64,000 bases of DNA from Methylobacterium nonmethylotrophicum (GCF_004745635.1 NZ_SRLB01000001.1:523501-587500); one strand, 5' to 3'. Shown: positions 48,502 to 58,241, numbered from the stretch's first letter. Notes: generated from the letters alone by a model not told the origin. Translations and numbers: made by a program.

Positions 48502-49305
48502 ATGGCATTCGAGAACAGCCCGTTCCGGCAGGGCAACGCGAGCGGCTTCGGCAGCCCCACGGGCTATGCCCAGAGCCAGGTGCAGGTCGACCAGGGCCTG
48601 CGCGCGTTCATGCTCGGCGTCTACAACAACATGATCGTCGGCCTGGGCATCTCCGGCCTGGTGGCGATCGGCATCAACAAGCTCGCGGTGGCGTCCTCGT
48701 CGGCGGACGCGGTGGCGCGGATCGGCTCGATCCCGCTGACCAGCTTCGGCCGCACGCTCTACGCCACCCCGCTGATGTGGGTGATCGCGCTCGCGCCGCT
48801 CGCCTTCATCTTCCTGTTCTCGTTCCGGATGGACCGGATGTCGGCCGCGTCGGCCCGCACCACCTTCTTCGCCTTCGCGGCGGTGATGGGTGCGTCGCTC
48901 TCGACGCTGCTGCTCCGCTACACCGGCGCGAGCGTGGTCCAGGTGTTCTTCATCACGGCGGCGGCCTTCGGAGGCTTAAGCCTCTACGGCTACACCACGA
49001 CCCGGAGCCTGTCGGGCATCGGCTCGTTCCTGGTGATGGGCCTGATCGGCCTGATGATCGCCAGCCTGGTGAACATCTTCCTGGCCTCGAGCGCGCTGCA
49101 ATTCGCGATCTCGGTCATCGGCGTCCTGATCTTCGCCGGCCTGACCGCGTACGACACGCAGAAGCTCAAGGAGATGTACGTCTACGGCAACTTCGACGGC
49201 GAGACCGCCGCCAAGGTGTCGGTGGTGGGCGCCCTGACGCTCTACCTGGACTTCATCAACATGTTCCAGTTCCTGCTCTCGCTGATGGGCAACCGGAACA
49301 ACTGA
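48502..49305 (+). CDS. Bax inhibitor-1/YccA family membrane protein
   Basis: A 267-residue protein with seven hydrophobic helices and the family pattern (LRAFMLGVYNNMIVGLGISGLVA, GYTTTRSLSGIGSFLVMGLIGLMIASLVN, FAGLTAYDTQKLKEMY, ALTLYLDFINMFQFLLSLMG). The conserved acidic pair of the pH-gated calcium-leak channel BsYetJ is in the D-T/D-F region. In bacteria YccA also protects against FtsH attack on SecY. Followed by a strong terminator. Confidence 0.93.
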   Translation: MAFENSPFRQGNASGFGSPTGYAQSQVQVDQGLRAFMLGVYNNMIVGLGISGLVAIGINKLAVASSSADAVARIGSIPLTSFGRTLYATPLMWVIALAPLAFIFLFSFRMDRMSAASARTTFFAFAAVMGASLSTLLLRYTGASVVQVFFITAAAFGGLSLYGYTTTRSLSGIGSFLVMGLIGLMIASLVNIFLASSALQFAISVIGVLIFAGLTAYDTQKLKEMYVYGNFDGETAAKVSVVGALTLYLDFINMFQFLLSLMGNRNN

Positions 49306-49350
49306 CAAGCTGCGCCGGGGCGGCCCTCCCGCCCCGGACCGCTCGACGGG

Positions 49351-49380
49351 AAGCCCCGGCTCGCGCCGGGGCTTTTTTGT
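49351..49380 (+). terminator. Strong intrinsic terminator
   Basis: Stem aagccccggc/gccggggctt (10 bp), loop tcgc, then six T residues. Confidence 0.95.
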
Positions 49381-49421
49381 TGCGGTCCGCCGGGAGCCAC
49401 GTGCGTTGACGGCCCAAAGCA

Positions 49422-49437
49422 TCTGACTTAGGTCAGA
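49422..49437. promoter_or_regulatory. Palindrome over the promoter of the MarR-GNAT gene
   Basis: TCTGAC-ttag-GTCAGA, perfect 6-bp arms, ends three bases before the ATG. A TTGACG at 49406-49411 with a 16-base gap to ttaggt would put the transcription start at or next to the ATG, so the message may be leaderless and the palindrome would cover the -10 region. It fits MarR autorepression. Confidence 0.55.
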
Positions 49438-49440
49438 GGT

Positions 49441-50316
49441 ATGACGATCGACGCCATCAGCCGCATCCGCCGCTTCAACCGGGCCGTCACGGCCGAGGTC
49501 GGAGCCCTCGACACCTCGTTCCTCGGCCGCGGCCGGCCGCTCGGCGTGGCCCGCGTGCTCAATGCCGTCGGGCATGGGCGCCAGGATGTCGGCAGCCTGC
49601 GCGACTATCTCGGGCTCGATTCCGGCCTGATGAGCCGGCTCCTGCGCAGCCTGGAGGAGGAGGGGCTCGTCGTCACGCTGCCCCATCCGGGCGATGCGCG
49701 CCGGCGGGTCGTCGCGCTGACCGAGGCCGGGCGGAAGGAATTCGCCGCCTACGAGGCGCTGTCGAACGCGCGGGCCGCGGAGCTGATGGCGCGCATCCCC
49801 CGGGGCGACGACCTCCTGCGCGCCATGGACCTCGTCGCCACGGCGCTCGGCCGCGACCGGATCGCCATCGAGGAGACCGACCCGCGCGGGGAGGCGGCGC
49901 TGCACTGCCTGACCGCGTACTACGCCGAGCTCGGGCGGCGCTTCGCGACCGGCTTCGACGTGGCACGCTCCCGCGATCCCGACGCCGCCGACATGATGCG
50001 GCCGCGCGGCGCCTTCCTGGTCGCCCTGTCGGACGGGCTGCCGATCGGCTGCGTCGGCCTGAAGGGAAAGGGCGGCGAGGTGGCCGAGATCAAGCGGCTC
50101 TGGGTCTGCCCCTCCGCCCGCGGCTTCGGCCTCGCCCGCCGGCTGATGGAGGCCGCCGAGGCGGCGGCCCGGTCCTTGGCGATCGGGGTCCTGCGCCTCG
50201 ATTCGAACAGCGCGCTCACGGAGGCCCTGCAGCTCTACCGCCGCACCGGCTGGACCGAGATCGCGCGCTTCAACGACGATCCGTACCCGGATGTCTTCTT
50301 CGAGAAGCGTGTGTGA
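49441..50316 (+). CDS. MarR-type regulator fused to GNAT acetyltransferase
   Basis: A 291-residue fusion. Residues about 1-135 form a winged-helix MarR domain (DYLGLDSGLMSRLLRSLEEEGLVV, PHPGDARRRVVALTEAG); about 145-290 form a GNAT domain (EIKRLWVCPSARGFGLARRLMEAAEAAARS is the acetyl-CoA loop; LQLYRRTGWTEI). Such fusions act as regulators whose acetyltransferase part may modify a small molecule or protein. The last 82 bases overlap the convergent aspartic protease gene. Confidence 0.9.
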   Translation: MTIDAISRIRRFNRAVTAEVGALDTSFLGRGRPLGVARVLNAVGHGRQDVGSLRDYLGLDSGLMSRLLRSLEEEGLVVTLPHPGDARRRVVALTEAGRKEFAAYEALSNARAAELMARIPRGDDLLRAMDLVATALGRDRIAIEETDPRGEAALHCLTAYYAELGRRFATGFDVARSRDPDAADMMRPRGAFLVALSDGLPIGCVGLKGKGGEVAEIKRLWVCPSARGFGLARRLMEAAEAAARSLAIGVLRLDSNSALTEALQLYRRTGWTEIARFNDDPYPDVFFEKRV

Positions 50317-51026
50317 GGAGGATCGTCACCCCGTGCACCGCCGCGAAGGATCAGCCGGCTGCCCCGGACCTCGTAGGAGGCCAGGCGCTCCAGGAAGCTC
50401 ATCCCCAAGAGGTTGACGGTCAGGGCGCCGGGGCGGGTCACCAGGGCGGCGATGCGGGTCTCGCTGATCGGTCCCACCGCCACGGTGTCGAGCACGACCG
50501 GGGCGGCGGCGGTGCGGCCGTTCGCGGTCTGGACCTGGATCCGGTAGGCGCCCGGCCCCGGGCGGATCCCGAGGCTCGCCGCACTCTCCGCGGTGAGCAC
50601 CACCGCGCTCGCGCCGGTGTCGAACGCGAAGGCGCGCGGCCGCCCGTTGATCCTGGCCTGCACCGTGAAGCCGCCGTCGACCCGCCGGGCGATGACCACC
50701 TCGTTGCCCTGTCCCGCCACCGGCTGGCCGGGGCTGAGCTCGCCGAGCGCCCGGAACGCCATGTCGCGGGCCTCGTCGCGGTAGGCGTAGAGGGCCGCAA
50801 ACCCGGCCCCGACCGTGCTCCAGGCCAGGAGCGCGAGCACGCCCTCGCCCAGGCTCGACCGGAACCGGTTGCCGACGCCGTTGAGCACGATCAGGATCGC
50901 GGCGCCGGCCGCCGCGAGGCCGGCGGCCTCCTCGGGCCGCAGGCCCGCGACCTCGCGCCCGCCGAAGGCGGTGAGCGCCCAGGCGCAGGCGAGGAGCAGG
51001 AGCCCGAGGCCGACGGCGCCCGGCAC
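50235..51026 (-). CDS. Retropepsin-like aspartic protease (TIGR02281 type), membrane-anchored
   Basis: A 263-residue protein with three N-terminal hydrophobic segments, then a single clan AA domain: GGFTVQARINGRPRAFAFDTGASAVVLTAESA with the catalytic DTGAS, and later NLLGMSFLERLASYEVRGSRLIL, where the family normally ends. Some 28 more residues (ARGDDPPHTRFSKKTSG...) are read antisense to the end of the MarR-GNAT gene, so the original stop seems lost. GTG start four bases after the DUF1289 stop. Confidence 0.82.
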   Translation of the reverse strand: MPGAVGLGLLLLACAWALTAFGGREVAGLRPEEAAGLAAAGAAILIVLNGVGNRFRSSLGEGVLALLAWSTVGAGFAALYAYRDEARDMAFRALGELSPGQPVAGQGNEVVIARRVDGGFTVQARINGRPRAFAFDTGASAVVLTAESAASLGIRPGPGAYRIQVQTANGRTAAAPVVLDTVAVGPISETRIAALVTRPGALTVNLLGMSFLERLASYEVRGSRLILRGGARGDDPPHTRFSKKTSGYGSSLKRAISVQPVRR

Positions 51027-51029
51027 CGG

Positions 51030-51260
51030 TCAGGCCAGGGCGGGGGCCGGCGCGGGCTCCGGCGCGAGGGCGGAAAGCCGCGCCGGCAGCTCCGCCATGA
51101 TCCTCCGGCGCTCCGGCTCGGCGAGGGCGCCCCAGGCGGCGATCTCGTCGCCGCTGCGGCCGCAGCCCTCGCACAGGCCGGTGACCGGGTCGAGGACGCA
51201 GAGGCGGATGCAGGGCGTGGAGATCAAGTGATCGGAGACCGGGGGAGCGGATACGGGCAT
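51030..51260 (-). CDS. DUF1289 small cysteine-rich protein
   Basis: A 76-residue protein with the DUF1289 motif STPCIRLCVLDPVTGLCEGCGRSGDEIAAW: four cysteines in a C-x3-C-x8-C-x2-C pattern, probably binding zinc or iron-sulfur. ATG 51260 overlaps the cobS stop (TGATG). Function unknown; commonly co-operonic with other small genes. Confidence 0.85.
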   Translation of the reverse strand: MPVSAPPVSDHLISTPCIRLCVLDPVTGLCEGCGRSGDEIAAWGALAEPERRRIMAELPARLSALAPEPAPAPALA

Positions 51261-52135
51261 CAGGCGGGAATCGCGATCAGGAGGGCGAGGAGGGCGGCGA
51301 TCTCGGCGAGCTGCTGGCTCGCCCCGATCACGTCGCCGGTCTGGCCGCCGACGAGGCGTTCCGCCATCCGGGTCAGGGTCCAGGCGGCAACGAGCGCGAG
51401 GAGCCCGGCGAGGCACAGGCCGAGCCAGGGCAGGCCGAGGAGGCCGGCGAGGGCCAGCAATGCGAGGCAGAGCGCCCAGGCGGTGGCGTGGGTCGTCCCG
51501 CTCGGTCGTCCGACCGCGTGGGCGGCGCCGTCCGGCCGGGCCGGGGGCAGCCGGCAGAGCGGCCACAGGGCGGCGGTGCGCGACAGGGCCGCGACCGCCA
51601 GCAAAGCCACGGCGACGCGCCAGCCGATCCGGTCGGCGAGCGTCGCGATCGCGCCGATGCGCAGCGCGCAGGACAGGACCAGGGCGACGGCCCCGTAGGC
51701 GCCGATGCGGCTGTCGCGCATGATCTCGAGGCGCCGGGCCGGGCTGGTGCCGCCGCCGAACCCGTCCGCCACGTCGGCCAGGCCATCCTCGTGCAGCGCC
51801 CCCGTGACCAGGACCGCGAAGGCGAGGGCGAGCGTTGCGGCGAGGAACGGTCCGAGCCCGAGGGCGAGCGCCGCCGCCGCGGCGACCGCCCCGGGCAGCC
51901 CGATCGCCAGGCCGGCGAGGGGCAGCATCCGGGGCACGGTGCGGAAATCCGGGGCGGCGTGGCGGTCGGTCTCGCCCGGGACCGCCGGGACCGGCAGGCG
52001 GCTGAAGAAGCGCAGGCAGGCGGCGAGGTCGGCGAGCGGCGGCCAGGCGCCGGAAGGGGGCGGGGGCGGCTCGAATGCGTCGTCGGCCTGGTCGTCGCTG
52101 GCGCCCCCCGGCCTCGCGTTCAATCCCGTCGCCAT
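51260..52135 (-). CDS. cobS: Adenosylcobinamide-GDP ribazoletransferase
   Basis: A 291-residue membrane enzyme (CobV in the Pseudomonas naming) joining adenosylcobinamide-GDP and alpha-ribazole in the last steps of B12 synthesis. Motifs: CLRFFSRLPVP, GALHEDGLADVADGFGGG and RLEIMRDSRIGAYGAVALVL. Divergent from cobT, whose product makes the alpha-ribazole phosphate. Confidence 0.95.
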   Translation of the reverse strand: MATGLNARPGGASDDQADDAFEPPPPPSGAWPPLADLAACLRFFSRLPVPAVPGETDRHAAPDFRTVPRMLPLAGLAIGLPGAVAAAAALALGLGPFLAATLALAFAVLVTGALHEDGLADVADGFGGGTSPARRLEIMRDSRIGAYGAVALVLSCALRIGAIATLADRIGWRVAVALLAVAALSRTAALWPLCRLPPARPDGAAHAVGRPSGTTHATAWALCLALLALAGLLGLPWLGLCLAGLLALVAAWTLTRMAERLVGGQTGDVIGASQQLAEIAALLALLIAIPA

Positions 52136-52309
52136 CCCGTACGCACCCCGGAGCAGCGCGATCCCCGACCGCGGATTCGCCCACCCGCGCCATTTTGCTG
52201 TATCTGCACGCCCCACGATAGCCCCTAGAGCTGCCCCCGGGAGCTGATCCGACAGCCGACCCCGGCCAGCCCCACGGGCGGGCTCGCCCCGCCAGGACAG
52301 ACGATCGCC

Positions 52310-53341
52310 ATGGCCGACACCCAGACCGACGCCGCCCCGTTCGACGACATCCGCCGCCTGATGGCCACCATGCCGGGGCCGGACGAGGCCGCCGCCGCCG
52401 AGGTCTCGGCCCGCGACTCGCTGCTCACCAAGCCCCCGGGCAGCCTCGGGCGCCTCGAATTCCTCGCCGCCTGGATGGCGGCCTGGCAGGGCAAGGCGCC
52501 GCCGAGCCTCGACCGGCCGCTGGTCTGCGTCTTTGCCGGCAGCCACGGTGTCGCGGCCCGCGGCGTCTCGGCCTACCCGTCGGCGGTCAACCGCCAGATG
52601 CTCGACAACTTCGCGGCCGGCGGTGCGGCGATCAACCAGATCTGCGCCGCCTACGGGCTCGGCTTCAAGGTGTTCGACCTCGCCATCGACATGCCGACCG
52701 GCGACATCGCGATCGAACCGGCGATGACCGAGAAGGCCTGCGTCGCCACCATGGCGTTCGGCATGGAGGCGGTGGCGGCGGGCACCGACGGGCTCGCGGT
52801 CGGCGAGATGGGCATCGGCAACACCACGGTGGCGGCCGCGATCTACGCCGCGCTCTACGGCGGAGAGCCGGCCCGGTGGGTCGGCCGCGGCACGGGCGTC
52901 GACGAGGCCGGCGTTGCCCGCAAGGTCGCGGCCGTGGAGGCGGCGCTCAGCCATCACCAGGGCCACCTCGACGATCCGCTGGCGGTGCTGGCGCGCTTGG
53001 GCGGCCGCGAGGTCGCCGCGATGGCGGGCGCGATCCTGGCGGCGCGGCTGCAGCGGGTGCCGGTGGTGATCGACGGCTACGTCTCGACCGCGGCGGCCGC
53101 GGTGCTGCACGCCGTCGATCCCCGCGCCCTCGACCACTGCCTCGCCGGCCACGTCTCGGCCGAGGGCGACCACGCCGCGGTGCTGGAGCGGCTCGGCCTG
53201 CGCCCGCTCCTCGACCTGGGGCTTCGCCTCGGCGAGGGCACCGGCGCGGCGCTGGCGCTCGGCATCGTCAAGGCGGCGGTGGCCTGCCACCGCGAGATGG
53301 CGACCTTCGCGCAGGCAGGGGTCTCGGGGCCGGTGGCGTAA
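52310..53341 (+). CDS. cobT: Nicotinate-nucleotide-dimethylbenzimidazole phosphoribosyltransferase
   Basis: A 343-residue enzyme (CobU in Pseudomonas naming) activating the lower ligand of B12. Motifs: KPPGSLGRLEFLAAWMA, VFAGSHGVAARGVSAYPSAV, GEMGIGNTTVAAAI and VIDGYVSTAAAAVL. ATG after the divergent gap with cobS (174 bases), which shows no cobalamin-riboswitch B12 box. Confidence 0.96.
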   Translation: MADTQTDAAPFDDIRRLMATMPGPDEAAAAEVSARDSLLTKPPGSLGRLEFLAAWMAAWQGKAPPSLDRPLVCVFAGSHGVAARGVSAYPSAVNRQMLDNFAAGGAAINQICAAYGLGFKVFDLAIDMPTGDIAIEPAMTEKACVATMAFGMEAVAAGTDGLAVGEMGIGNTTVAAAIYAALYGGEPARWVGRGTGVDEAGVARKVAAVEAALSHHQGHLDDPLAVLARLGGREVAAMAGAILAARLQRVPVVIDGYVSTAAAAVLHAVDPRALDHCLAGHVSAEGDHAAVLERLGLRPLLDLGLRLGEGTGAALALGIVKAAVACHREMATFAQAGVSGPVA

Positions 53342-53480
53342 GGCCGGGCAGAGCCGTCCGCCTCCGCGGCGAAGCCGATATCCCGCCGGTCATCCCGGTG
53401 CCCCGCGGGCGAGACACCCGGATGACCAGCAGTATGTTGGAGGGCATGGGTCGCCCCCGGCCGCAGGTCGGGCGGCCCTT

Positions 53481-53945
53481 TCAGCCGAACAGGTACATCG
53501 CCCCCGGCAGGGCGACGAAGCCGGCGGCGCAGCCATAGGCGAGCCAGAGGCCCGGCCGGCGGGCGGCGAGGCGGCGCAGGCGCTTGGCGGTCGGGCCGCC
53601 CTTGACGCTGCGCCCGTTCACGCACGAGCAGAGCAGGTGGTGCGCCTCGCCGGTGCTCAGCTCGAAGAAGCTGCGGGCATCCCCGAAGGTGTCGCCGGCA
53701 AGCCCGCTCGACCGCAGCACCGGGTCGGCATAGGCGTAGGCGAGCGGCGAGTTGTCGGCCCGGATCGCCCCCCGCATCTTGCGGGGCACGAACTCGATCT
53801 CCTCCAGCGTCGTGAAGCTGCGGCCGGGATCACGCTCGAGGATCTCGGCGAAGCGCTCGAGACGCGCCCGGCGGCCCTCGAGCAGCCCCGGGACCGTCTC
53901 GACGTCGGCGATGTCACGGATATGGCGAAGCGGCTGATGTTCCAT
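53481..53945 (-). CDS. Hypothetical protein with C-terminal membrane helix (154 aa)
   Basis: ATG 53945 with GAGGA eight bases upstream. The protein begins MEHQPLRHIRDIADVETV, contains HHLLCSCVNGRSVKGGPTAK around residue 105 and ends in a hydrophobic stretch GLWLAYGCAAGFVALPGAMYLFG with a preceding RRLRRLAARR basic patch, typical of a tail-anchored inner-membrane protein. No family recognised. Confidence 0.65.
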   Translation of the reverse strand: MEHQPLRHIRDIADVETVPGLLEGRRARLERFAEILERDPGRSFTTLEEIEFVPRKMRGAIRADNSPLAYAYADPVLRSSGLAGDTFGDARSFFELSTGEAHHLLCSCVNGRSVKGGPTAKRLRRLAARRPGLWLAYGCAAGFVALPGAMYLFG

Positions 53946-54185
53946 GCTGGGCATCCTCGTCGATGCGCTGCAGACCGGTGCGCGCTGCTGTTGATGCAGC
54001 ATGCGCCAAGCATCTCGCCGATGCATTCGCCCTGGTTAACACATTCTCTTGATCGGCTTTCCGCCAAGCTACAAGCAAATGCCGGCAAAGGCGCCAGCAT
54101 CAAGGGCTTATCGGTATCTCTCAGCTTGGCCGTTACTCATCCGGCGGTCGGCCTGCGACCGCCGGACGCATCGGGCCGGACGGCC

Positions 54186-55604
54186 TCAGGTCACCTCGAA
54201 CCAGCCCCACAGGCCGGTATCGAACCGCTCCAGCGCCGTGGCGCTGACGAGCCAGCGGCCGGGATTGTCGGCCAGGAACGCGATCCGGGCGGTGCGCCCC
54301 TCCAGCAGCTGGAAGGTGTCGAGCCAGTAGGGCTCCCAGCCGTCGTCGAGGGGGTGCAGCAGCCGGAAGGCGTGGCCGTGCAGGTGCAGCGATTGCGCGA
54401 AGGCGGTGCCGTTCGTGAGCGCCAGCACCACCGCGGTGTTGCGCCTGACCGAGAACAGGGGCGGGTTCTCCGGCCGGCCGGCGGCGCCGTTGAGGGTCCA
54501 GATCCGGGTCGGGTCGCCGGTGAAGGCGGGGGCAGACTCGGGTTTCGCCTTGTCGAACACCGCGCCCCCCGCGAGGGCGATGTCGCGCCGGAAGGCGTTC
54601 TGGAGCTTGATCTCCGGCGGCAGCAGCTTGTTCTCGCCGATCGGCGCGACGGGCGGGCGGGCCGCTACCGGCGCGCCCGTCTGGACGATGCGGGCGAGCG
54701 GCATGCCCGGGCCGATCAGCGCCACCACGCTGCCGGCGGGCTCGGTCGGTCCCGGCACGTCGAGGAGGATGTCGTAGCGGGTGCCGGGCGGGAAGGGCAG
54801 GGTGGCGCGCAGGGGCTCGAAGGTGTCGGTCGGCTGGCCGTCGACGGCCGCCACCCAGGCCTTGAGCCCGTCGAAGCGGATCCGGGTTGCCCGGGCGTTG
54901 CAGGCATTGGCGAGCCGCAGGCGCAGCCGCGTGCCGGGCGCCGCCTCGATCGTCACCGGCGCCGGCTTCCCGTTGACCGTGAGCGCGTTGCCGAGCCGGC
55001 CGGAACTCGCCGCGAAGGCGACCTGCCCGAAGGCGGCGGGCGTCCCGTCGGGCTCGAGGCGCCAGTCCTGGAGGATGAGCGGCACGTCGCGGTCGACGGC
55101 CGGGGGCTTCGCCTCCTCGACCACCAGCATCCCGGAAAGGCCGCGCCCGGCCGGCTCGCTCGCCCCGCCGACGACGAGGGGGCGGATCAGGGAGGTGCCG
55201 GCATCCGGCGGGGTGAACTCGTAGAGGAAGCTCGCCCCCGGGGCGACGGGGGCCTGCGTCACCCCGCCGACCCCGTCCATGGCGTTGCGGTTGCGCACCC
55301 CGTGCCAGTGCAGCGACAGCGGCCGCTCGGTCTTGTTCTCGAGGCGCAGGCGGACCGCCTCCCCGAGCTTGACCCGCAGCACCGGCGGTGCGGCTTGCCC
55401 ATCGAAAGCCCAGACGGGGGTCTCGGGCGCCGGCTCCGGCTTGATCCGCGCCCGCGCGGGCGCGGCCGTCAGGCGCCGCGGCTCCGGGGCGGCGGGCGCG
55501 GCCGGCTGGGGCGCGCCGCCCTGAGCCCGGGCGAGGGCGGGCGCGAGGGACAGGGCGGCGGCGGACAGGATCGCGCGGCGCGAGGGCGGCAGGGACGACG
55601 GCAT
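54186..55604 (-). CDS. Multicopper-oxidase-like protein lacking most copper ligands
   Basis: A 472-residue three-cupredoxin protein with a Tat-like N-terminus (SRRAILSAAALSLAPALARAQ). It keeps HWHGVRN (about residue 98) and LHLHGHAF (about 420), but the HxH of the first domain is replaced by SLIRPL, and the C-terminal HCHIxxH copper motif is replaced by WLVSATALERFDTGLWGWFEV. So it resembles FtsP/SufI in keeping the fold while losing the type 1 site. Oxidase activity is unlikely; a structural or chaperone role is possible. Ribosome site GAGG five to eight bases before ATG 55604. Confidence 0.82.
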   Translation of the reverse strand: MPSSLPPSRRAILSAAALSLAPALARAQGGAPQPAAPAAPEPRRLTAAPARARIKPEPAPETPVWAFDGQAAPPVLRVKLGEAVRLRLENKTERPLSLHWHGVRNRNAMDGVGGVTQAPVAPGASFLYEFTPPDAGTSLIRPLVVGGASEPAGRGLSGMLVVEEAKPPAVDRDVPLILQDWRLEPDGTPAAFGQVAFAASSGRLGNALTVNGKPAPVTIEAAPGTRLRLRLANACNARATRIRFDGLKAWVAAVDGQPTDTFEPLRATLPFPPGTRYDILLDVPGPTEPAGSVVALIGPGMPLARIVQTGAPVAARPPVAPIGENKLLPPEIKLQNAFRRDIALAGGAVFDKAKPESAPAFTGDPTRIWTLNGAAGRPENPPLFSVRRNTAVVLALTNGTAFAQSLHLHGHAFRLLHPLDDGWEPYWLDTFQLLEGRTARIAFLADNPGRWLVSATALERFDTGLWGWFEVT

Positions 55605-55797
55605 GGCACCTCGCTGGGCGGAATCGATCGGCGGGTCTGCCCGCACGGGGCGCCGGCGGGGCGCGCCCGACGCGGCGAGCGCCTTGTAGCCGGGGCGCCG
55701 GTCCGGGGCGAGGCGGGCGCCAAAATTCTTGCTGCGTGGCCGATCCACCATGCTATAGAGCCGCGCCCGGGCGCGTAAAGCCTCGGGCGCGAGCGTC

Positions 55798-55882
<85 letters not shown>

Positions 55883-56025
55883 TCTTCCGCCAGGCGACAC
55901 GACGGATTGGGTTCAAGCAGCAGGGCCGGCCCATCGTGCTGACGGTCCCGTCGCACGGCGCAGGACAGCGCCGTCCGGGCCCCGCAGCCAGGCCGGATTC
56001 GACAATGCAAGGCGGAATGACGACG

Positions 56026-57453
56026 ATGCAGGTGACCGAGACCAAGTCCGAGGGGCTCAAGCGCGAATTCCAGGTGATCCTGCCGGCGGCCGAGCTGGAG
56101 AGCCGGCTCGCGACCGAGCTCGACGGGATCAAGGGCAAGGTGCAGCTCAAGGGCTTCCGCCCGGGCAAGGTGCCGGTCGCCCACCTGCGCAAGGTCTACG
56201 GCCGCTCGGTGATGGCCGACGTCGTCCAGAACGCCGTCACCGAGGCCAACCAGAAGATCGTCGAGGACAACAAGCTCAAGCTCGCCCTCGAGCCGCAGAT
56301 CCAGATGCCCGAGGACAAGGACGAGATCGAGAAGGCGCTCGACGCCAAGGCCGATCTGTCGTTCAAGGTCGCCCTCGAGGTGATGCCGACCTTCGACCTC
56401 GTCGACCTGTCGGACGTGAGCCTGACCAAGCTCGTCGTCACCCCCTCCGACGAGGAGGTCAACGCGACGATCGAGCGGATGGCTTCGGCCAACCGGCCCT
56501 TCGAGGACCGGCCCGAGGGCGAGGCCGCCCAGTCCGGCGACCGCCTCGTCATCAACTTCACCGGCCGCATCGACGGCACCCCGTTCGAGGGCGGCACCGG
56601 CGAGGACATCACCCTCGACCTCGGCTCGAACACCTTCATCCCGGGCTTCGAGGACCAGCTGACCGGCGCCAGGGCCGGCGACGAGCGCCTGGTCAAGGTC
56701 ACCTTCCCGGAGAATTACGGCGCCGAGCACCTCGCCGGCAAGGAGGCCGAGTTCGACGTGACGGTGAAGGCCGTCAAGGCGCCGGGCGCGCTCACGATCG
56801 ACGACGAGCTCGCCAAGACTTTCGGCATGGACTCCCTCGACGCCCTCAGGGACGCCGTGCGTGAGACCATGGGCCGCGAGTACGAGGCGGCCTCGCGCCA
56901 GAAGCTGAAGAAGGGCCTCCTCGACGCCCTCGACAGCCGCTACTCGTTCGAGCTGCCCCCGAGCCTGGTGCACCAGGAATTCGCCGCGGTGTGGGCCCAG
57001 GTCGAGCAGGACCTGAAGAACCGCGGCAAGACCTTCGAGGACGAGGACACCACCGAGGAGAAGGCGCGCGAGGAGTACCGCCGGATCGCCGAGCGCCGCG
57101 TGCGCCTCGGGCTGGTGCTTGCGCAGGCCGGCGAGAGCGCCGATATCAAGGTCTCGGACGACGAGGTGAATCAGGCCCTGATCGCCCGCGTCCGTCAGTT
57201 CCCCGGCCAGGAGCAGCAGGTCTGGGATTTCTACCGCAAGACCCCGCAGGCGCTGGCCGAGCTGCGCGCCCCGCTGTTCGAGGAGAAGGTGGTTGACCAC
57301 GTCCTCGGGCAGGTCAAACTGGTCGAGGAGCCCGTCTCCAAGGAGGCGCTGTTCGCCGACGAGGACGAGGCCGAGGAGGGCAAGGCCGAGCCTGCGCAGG
57401 CAGACGCCGCCCCCGCCGAGGCCGCTCCCGCGGGCGAGGCCAACCCGGCCTGA
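56026..57453 (+). CDS. tig: Trigger factor
   Basis: A 475-residue ribosome-bound chaperone and prolyl isomerase. The ribosome-binding GFRPGKVP signature lies near residue 44; the FKBP domain starts around [21 protein letters not shown] (about 165); the C-terminal helical arms follow, with an acidic/Ala-Pro tail ([21 protein letters not shown]). Start chosen at ATG 56026 ([10 protein letters not shown]), the usual family start; two nearby in-frame ATGs at 56005 and 56017 are possible. Heads the tig-clpP-clpX-lon block. Confidence 0.96.
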   Translation: MQVTETKSEGLKREFQVILPAAELESRLATELDGIKGKVQLKGFRPGKVPVAHLRKVYGRSVMADVVQNAVTEANQKIVEDNKLKLALEPQIQMPEDKDEIEKALDAKADLSFKVALEVMPTFDLVDLSDVSLTKLVVTPSDEEVNATIERMASANRPFEDRPEGEAAQSGDRLVINFTGRIDGTPFEGGTGEDITLDLGSNTFIPGFEDQLTGARAGDERLVKVTFPENYGAEHLAGKEAEFDVTVKAVKAPGALTIDDELAKTFGMDSLDALRDAVRETMGREYEAASRQKLKKGLLDALDSRYSFELPPSLVHQEFAAVWAQVEQDLKNRGKTFEDEDTTEEKAREEYRRIAERRVRLGLVLAQAGESADIKVSDDEVNQALIARVRQFPGQEQQVWDFYRKTPQALAELRAPLFEEKVVDHVLGQVKLVEEPVSKEALFADEDEAEEGKAEPAQADAAPAEAAPAGEANPA

Positions 57454-57568
57454 TCCCCGGCTCAAGCCCCGAACGGGGTGGCGGACGGGGACCTGCGAGG
57501 TCGTTCGTTTTCGCCGCCATCCCGGCCGCCACCGAGCGCGGCCGGGCTCCGTTCAGAGGGCCAGTGAG

Positions 57569-58198
57569 ATGAGAGATCCGGTCGAGTACTACAACAGCGC
57601 GCTCGTCCCCATGGTGGTCGAGCAGTCGAGCCGCGGCGAGCGCGCCTTCGACATTTACTCGCGCCTGTTGCGCGAGCGCATCATCTTCCTGACCGGCCCG
57701 GTCGAGGACTATTCCGCGTCGCTGATCGTGGCGCAGCTGCTGTTCCTCGAGGCGGAGAATCCGAAGAAGGAGATCTCCTTCTACATCAACTCGCCGGGCG
57801 GCGTGGTCACCTCCGGCCTGTCGATCTACGACACGATGCAGTTCATCCGCTGCCCGGTCGCCACGCTCTGCGTCGGCCAGGCCGCCTCGATGGGCTCGCT
57901 GCTGCTGGCCGCCGGCGAGGCGGGCCACCGCTTCGCCCTGCCGAACGCCCGGATCATGGTGCACCAGCCCTCCGGCGGCTTCCAGGGCCAGGCCACCGAC
58001 ATCCTGATCCACGCCCGCGAGATCGAGGCCCTGAAGCGGCGCCTCAACGAGATCTACGTGAAGCACACCGGCCGCGACTACGACGCCATCGAGCAGGGCC
58101 TCGAGCGCGACAACTTCATGACCGCCGACGCGGCCAAGGAGTGGGGCCTGATCGACGAGGTGCTCCAGAAGCGCGCCGAGGCGCCGGCCCAGGCCTGA
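57569..58198 (+). CDS. clpP: ATP-dependent Clp protease proteolytic subunit
   Basis: A 209-residue serine protease. Catalytic Ser in [14 protein letters not shown], His in [11 protein letters not shown] and the Asp in [17 protein letters not shown] are in place. Forms the tetradecameric chamber used by ClpX, encoded next. ATG 57569 follows AGAGGG. Confidence 0.97.
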   Translation: MRDPVEYYNSALVPMVVEQSSRGERAFDIYSRLLRERIIFLTGPVEDYSASLIVAQLLFLEAENPKKEISFYINSPGGVVTSGLSIYDTMQFIRCPVATLCVGQAASMGSLLLAAGEAGHRFALPNARIMVHQPSGGFQGQATDILIHAREIEALKRRLNEIYVKHTGRDYDAIEQGLERDNFMTADAAKEWGLIDEVLQKRAEAPAQA

Positions 58199-58213
58199 CG
58201 ACGCCATCCGCCG

Positions 58214-58241
58214 GAGGGGTCCCGCCCCGCGCGGGCCCCTC
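58214..58241 (+). terminator. Hairpin after clpP
   Basis: gagggg-t-cccgc / gcggg-cccctc with a 5-base loop and one bulge, then ttc; a weak or partial terminator between clpP and clpX. Confidence 0.5.

Noticed and set aside
52136..52309. Cobalamin riboswitch between cobS and cobT
   Set aside because: No B12-box or matching structure is visible.
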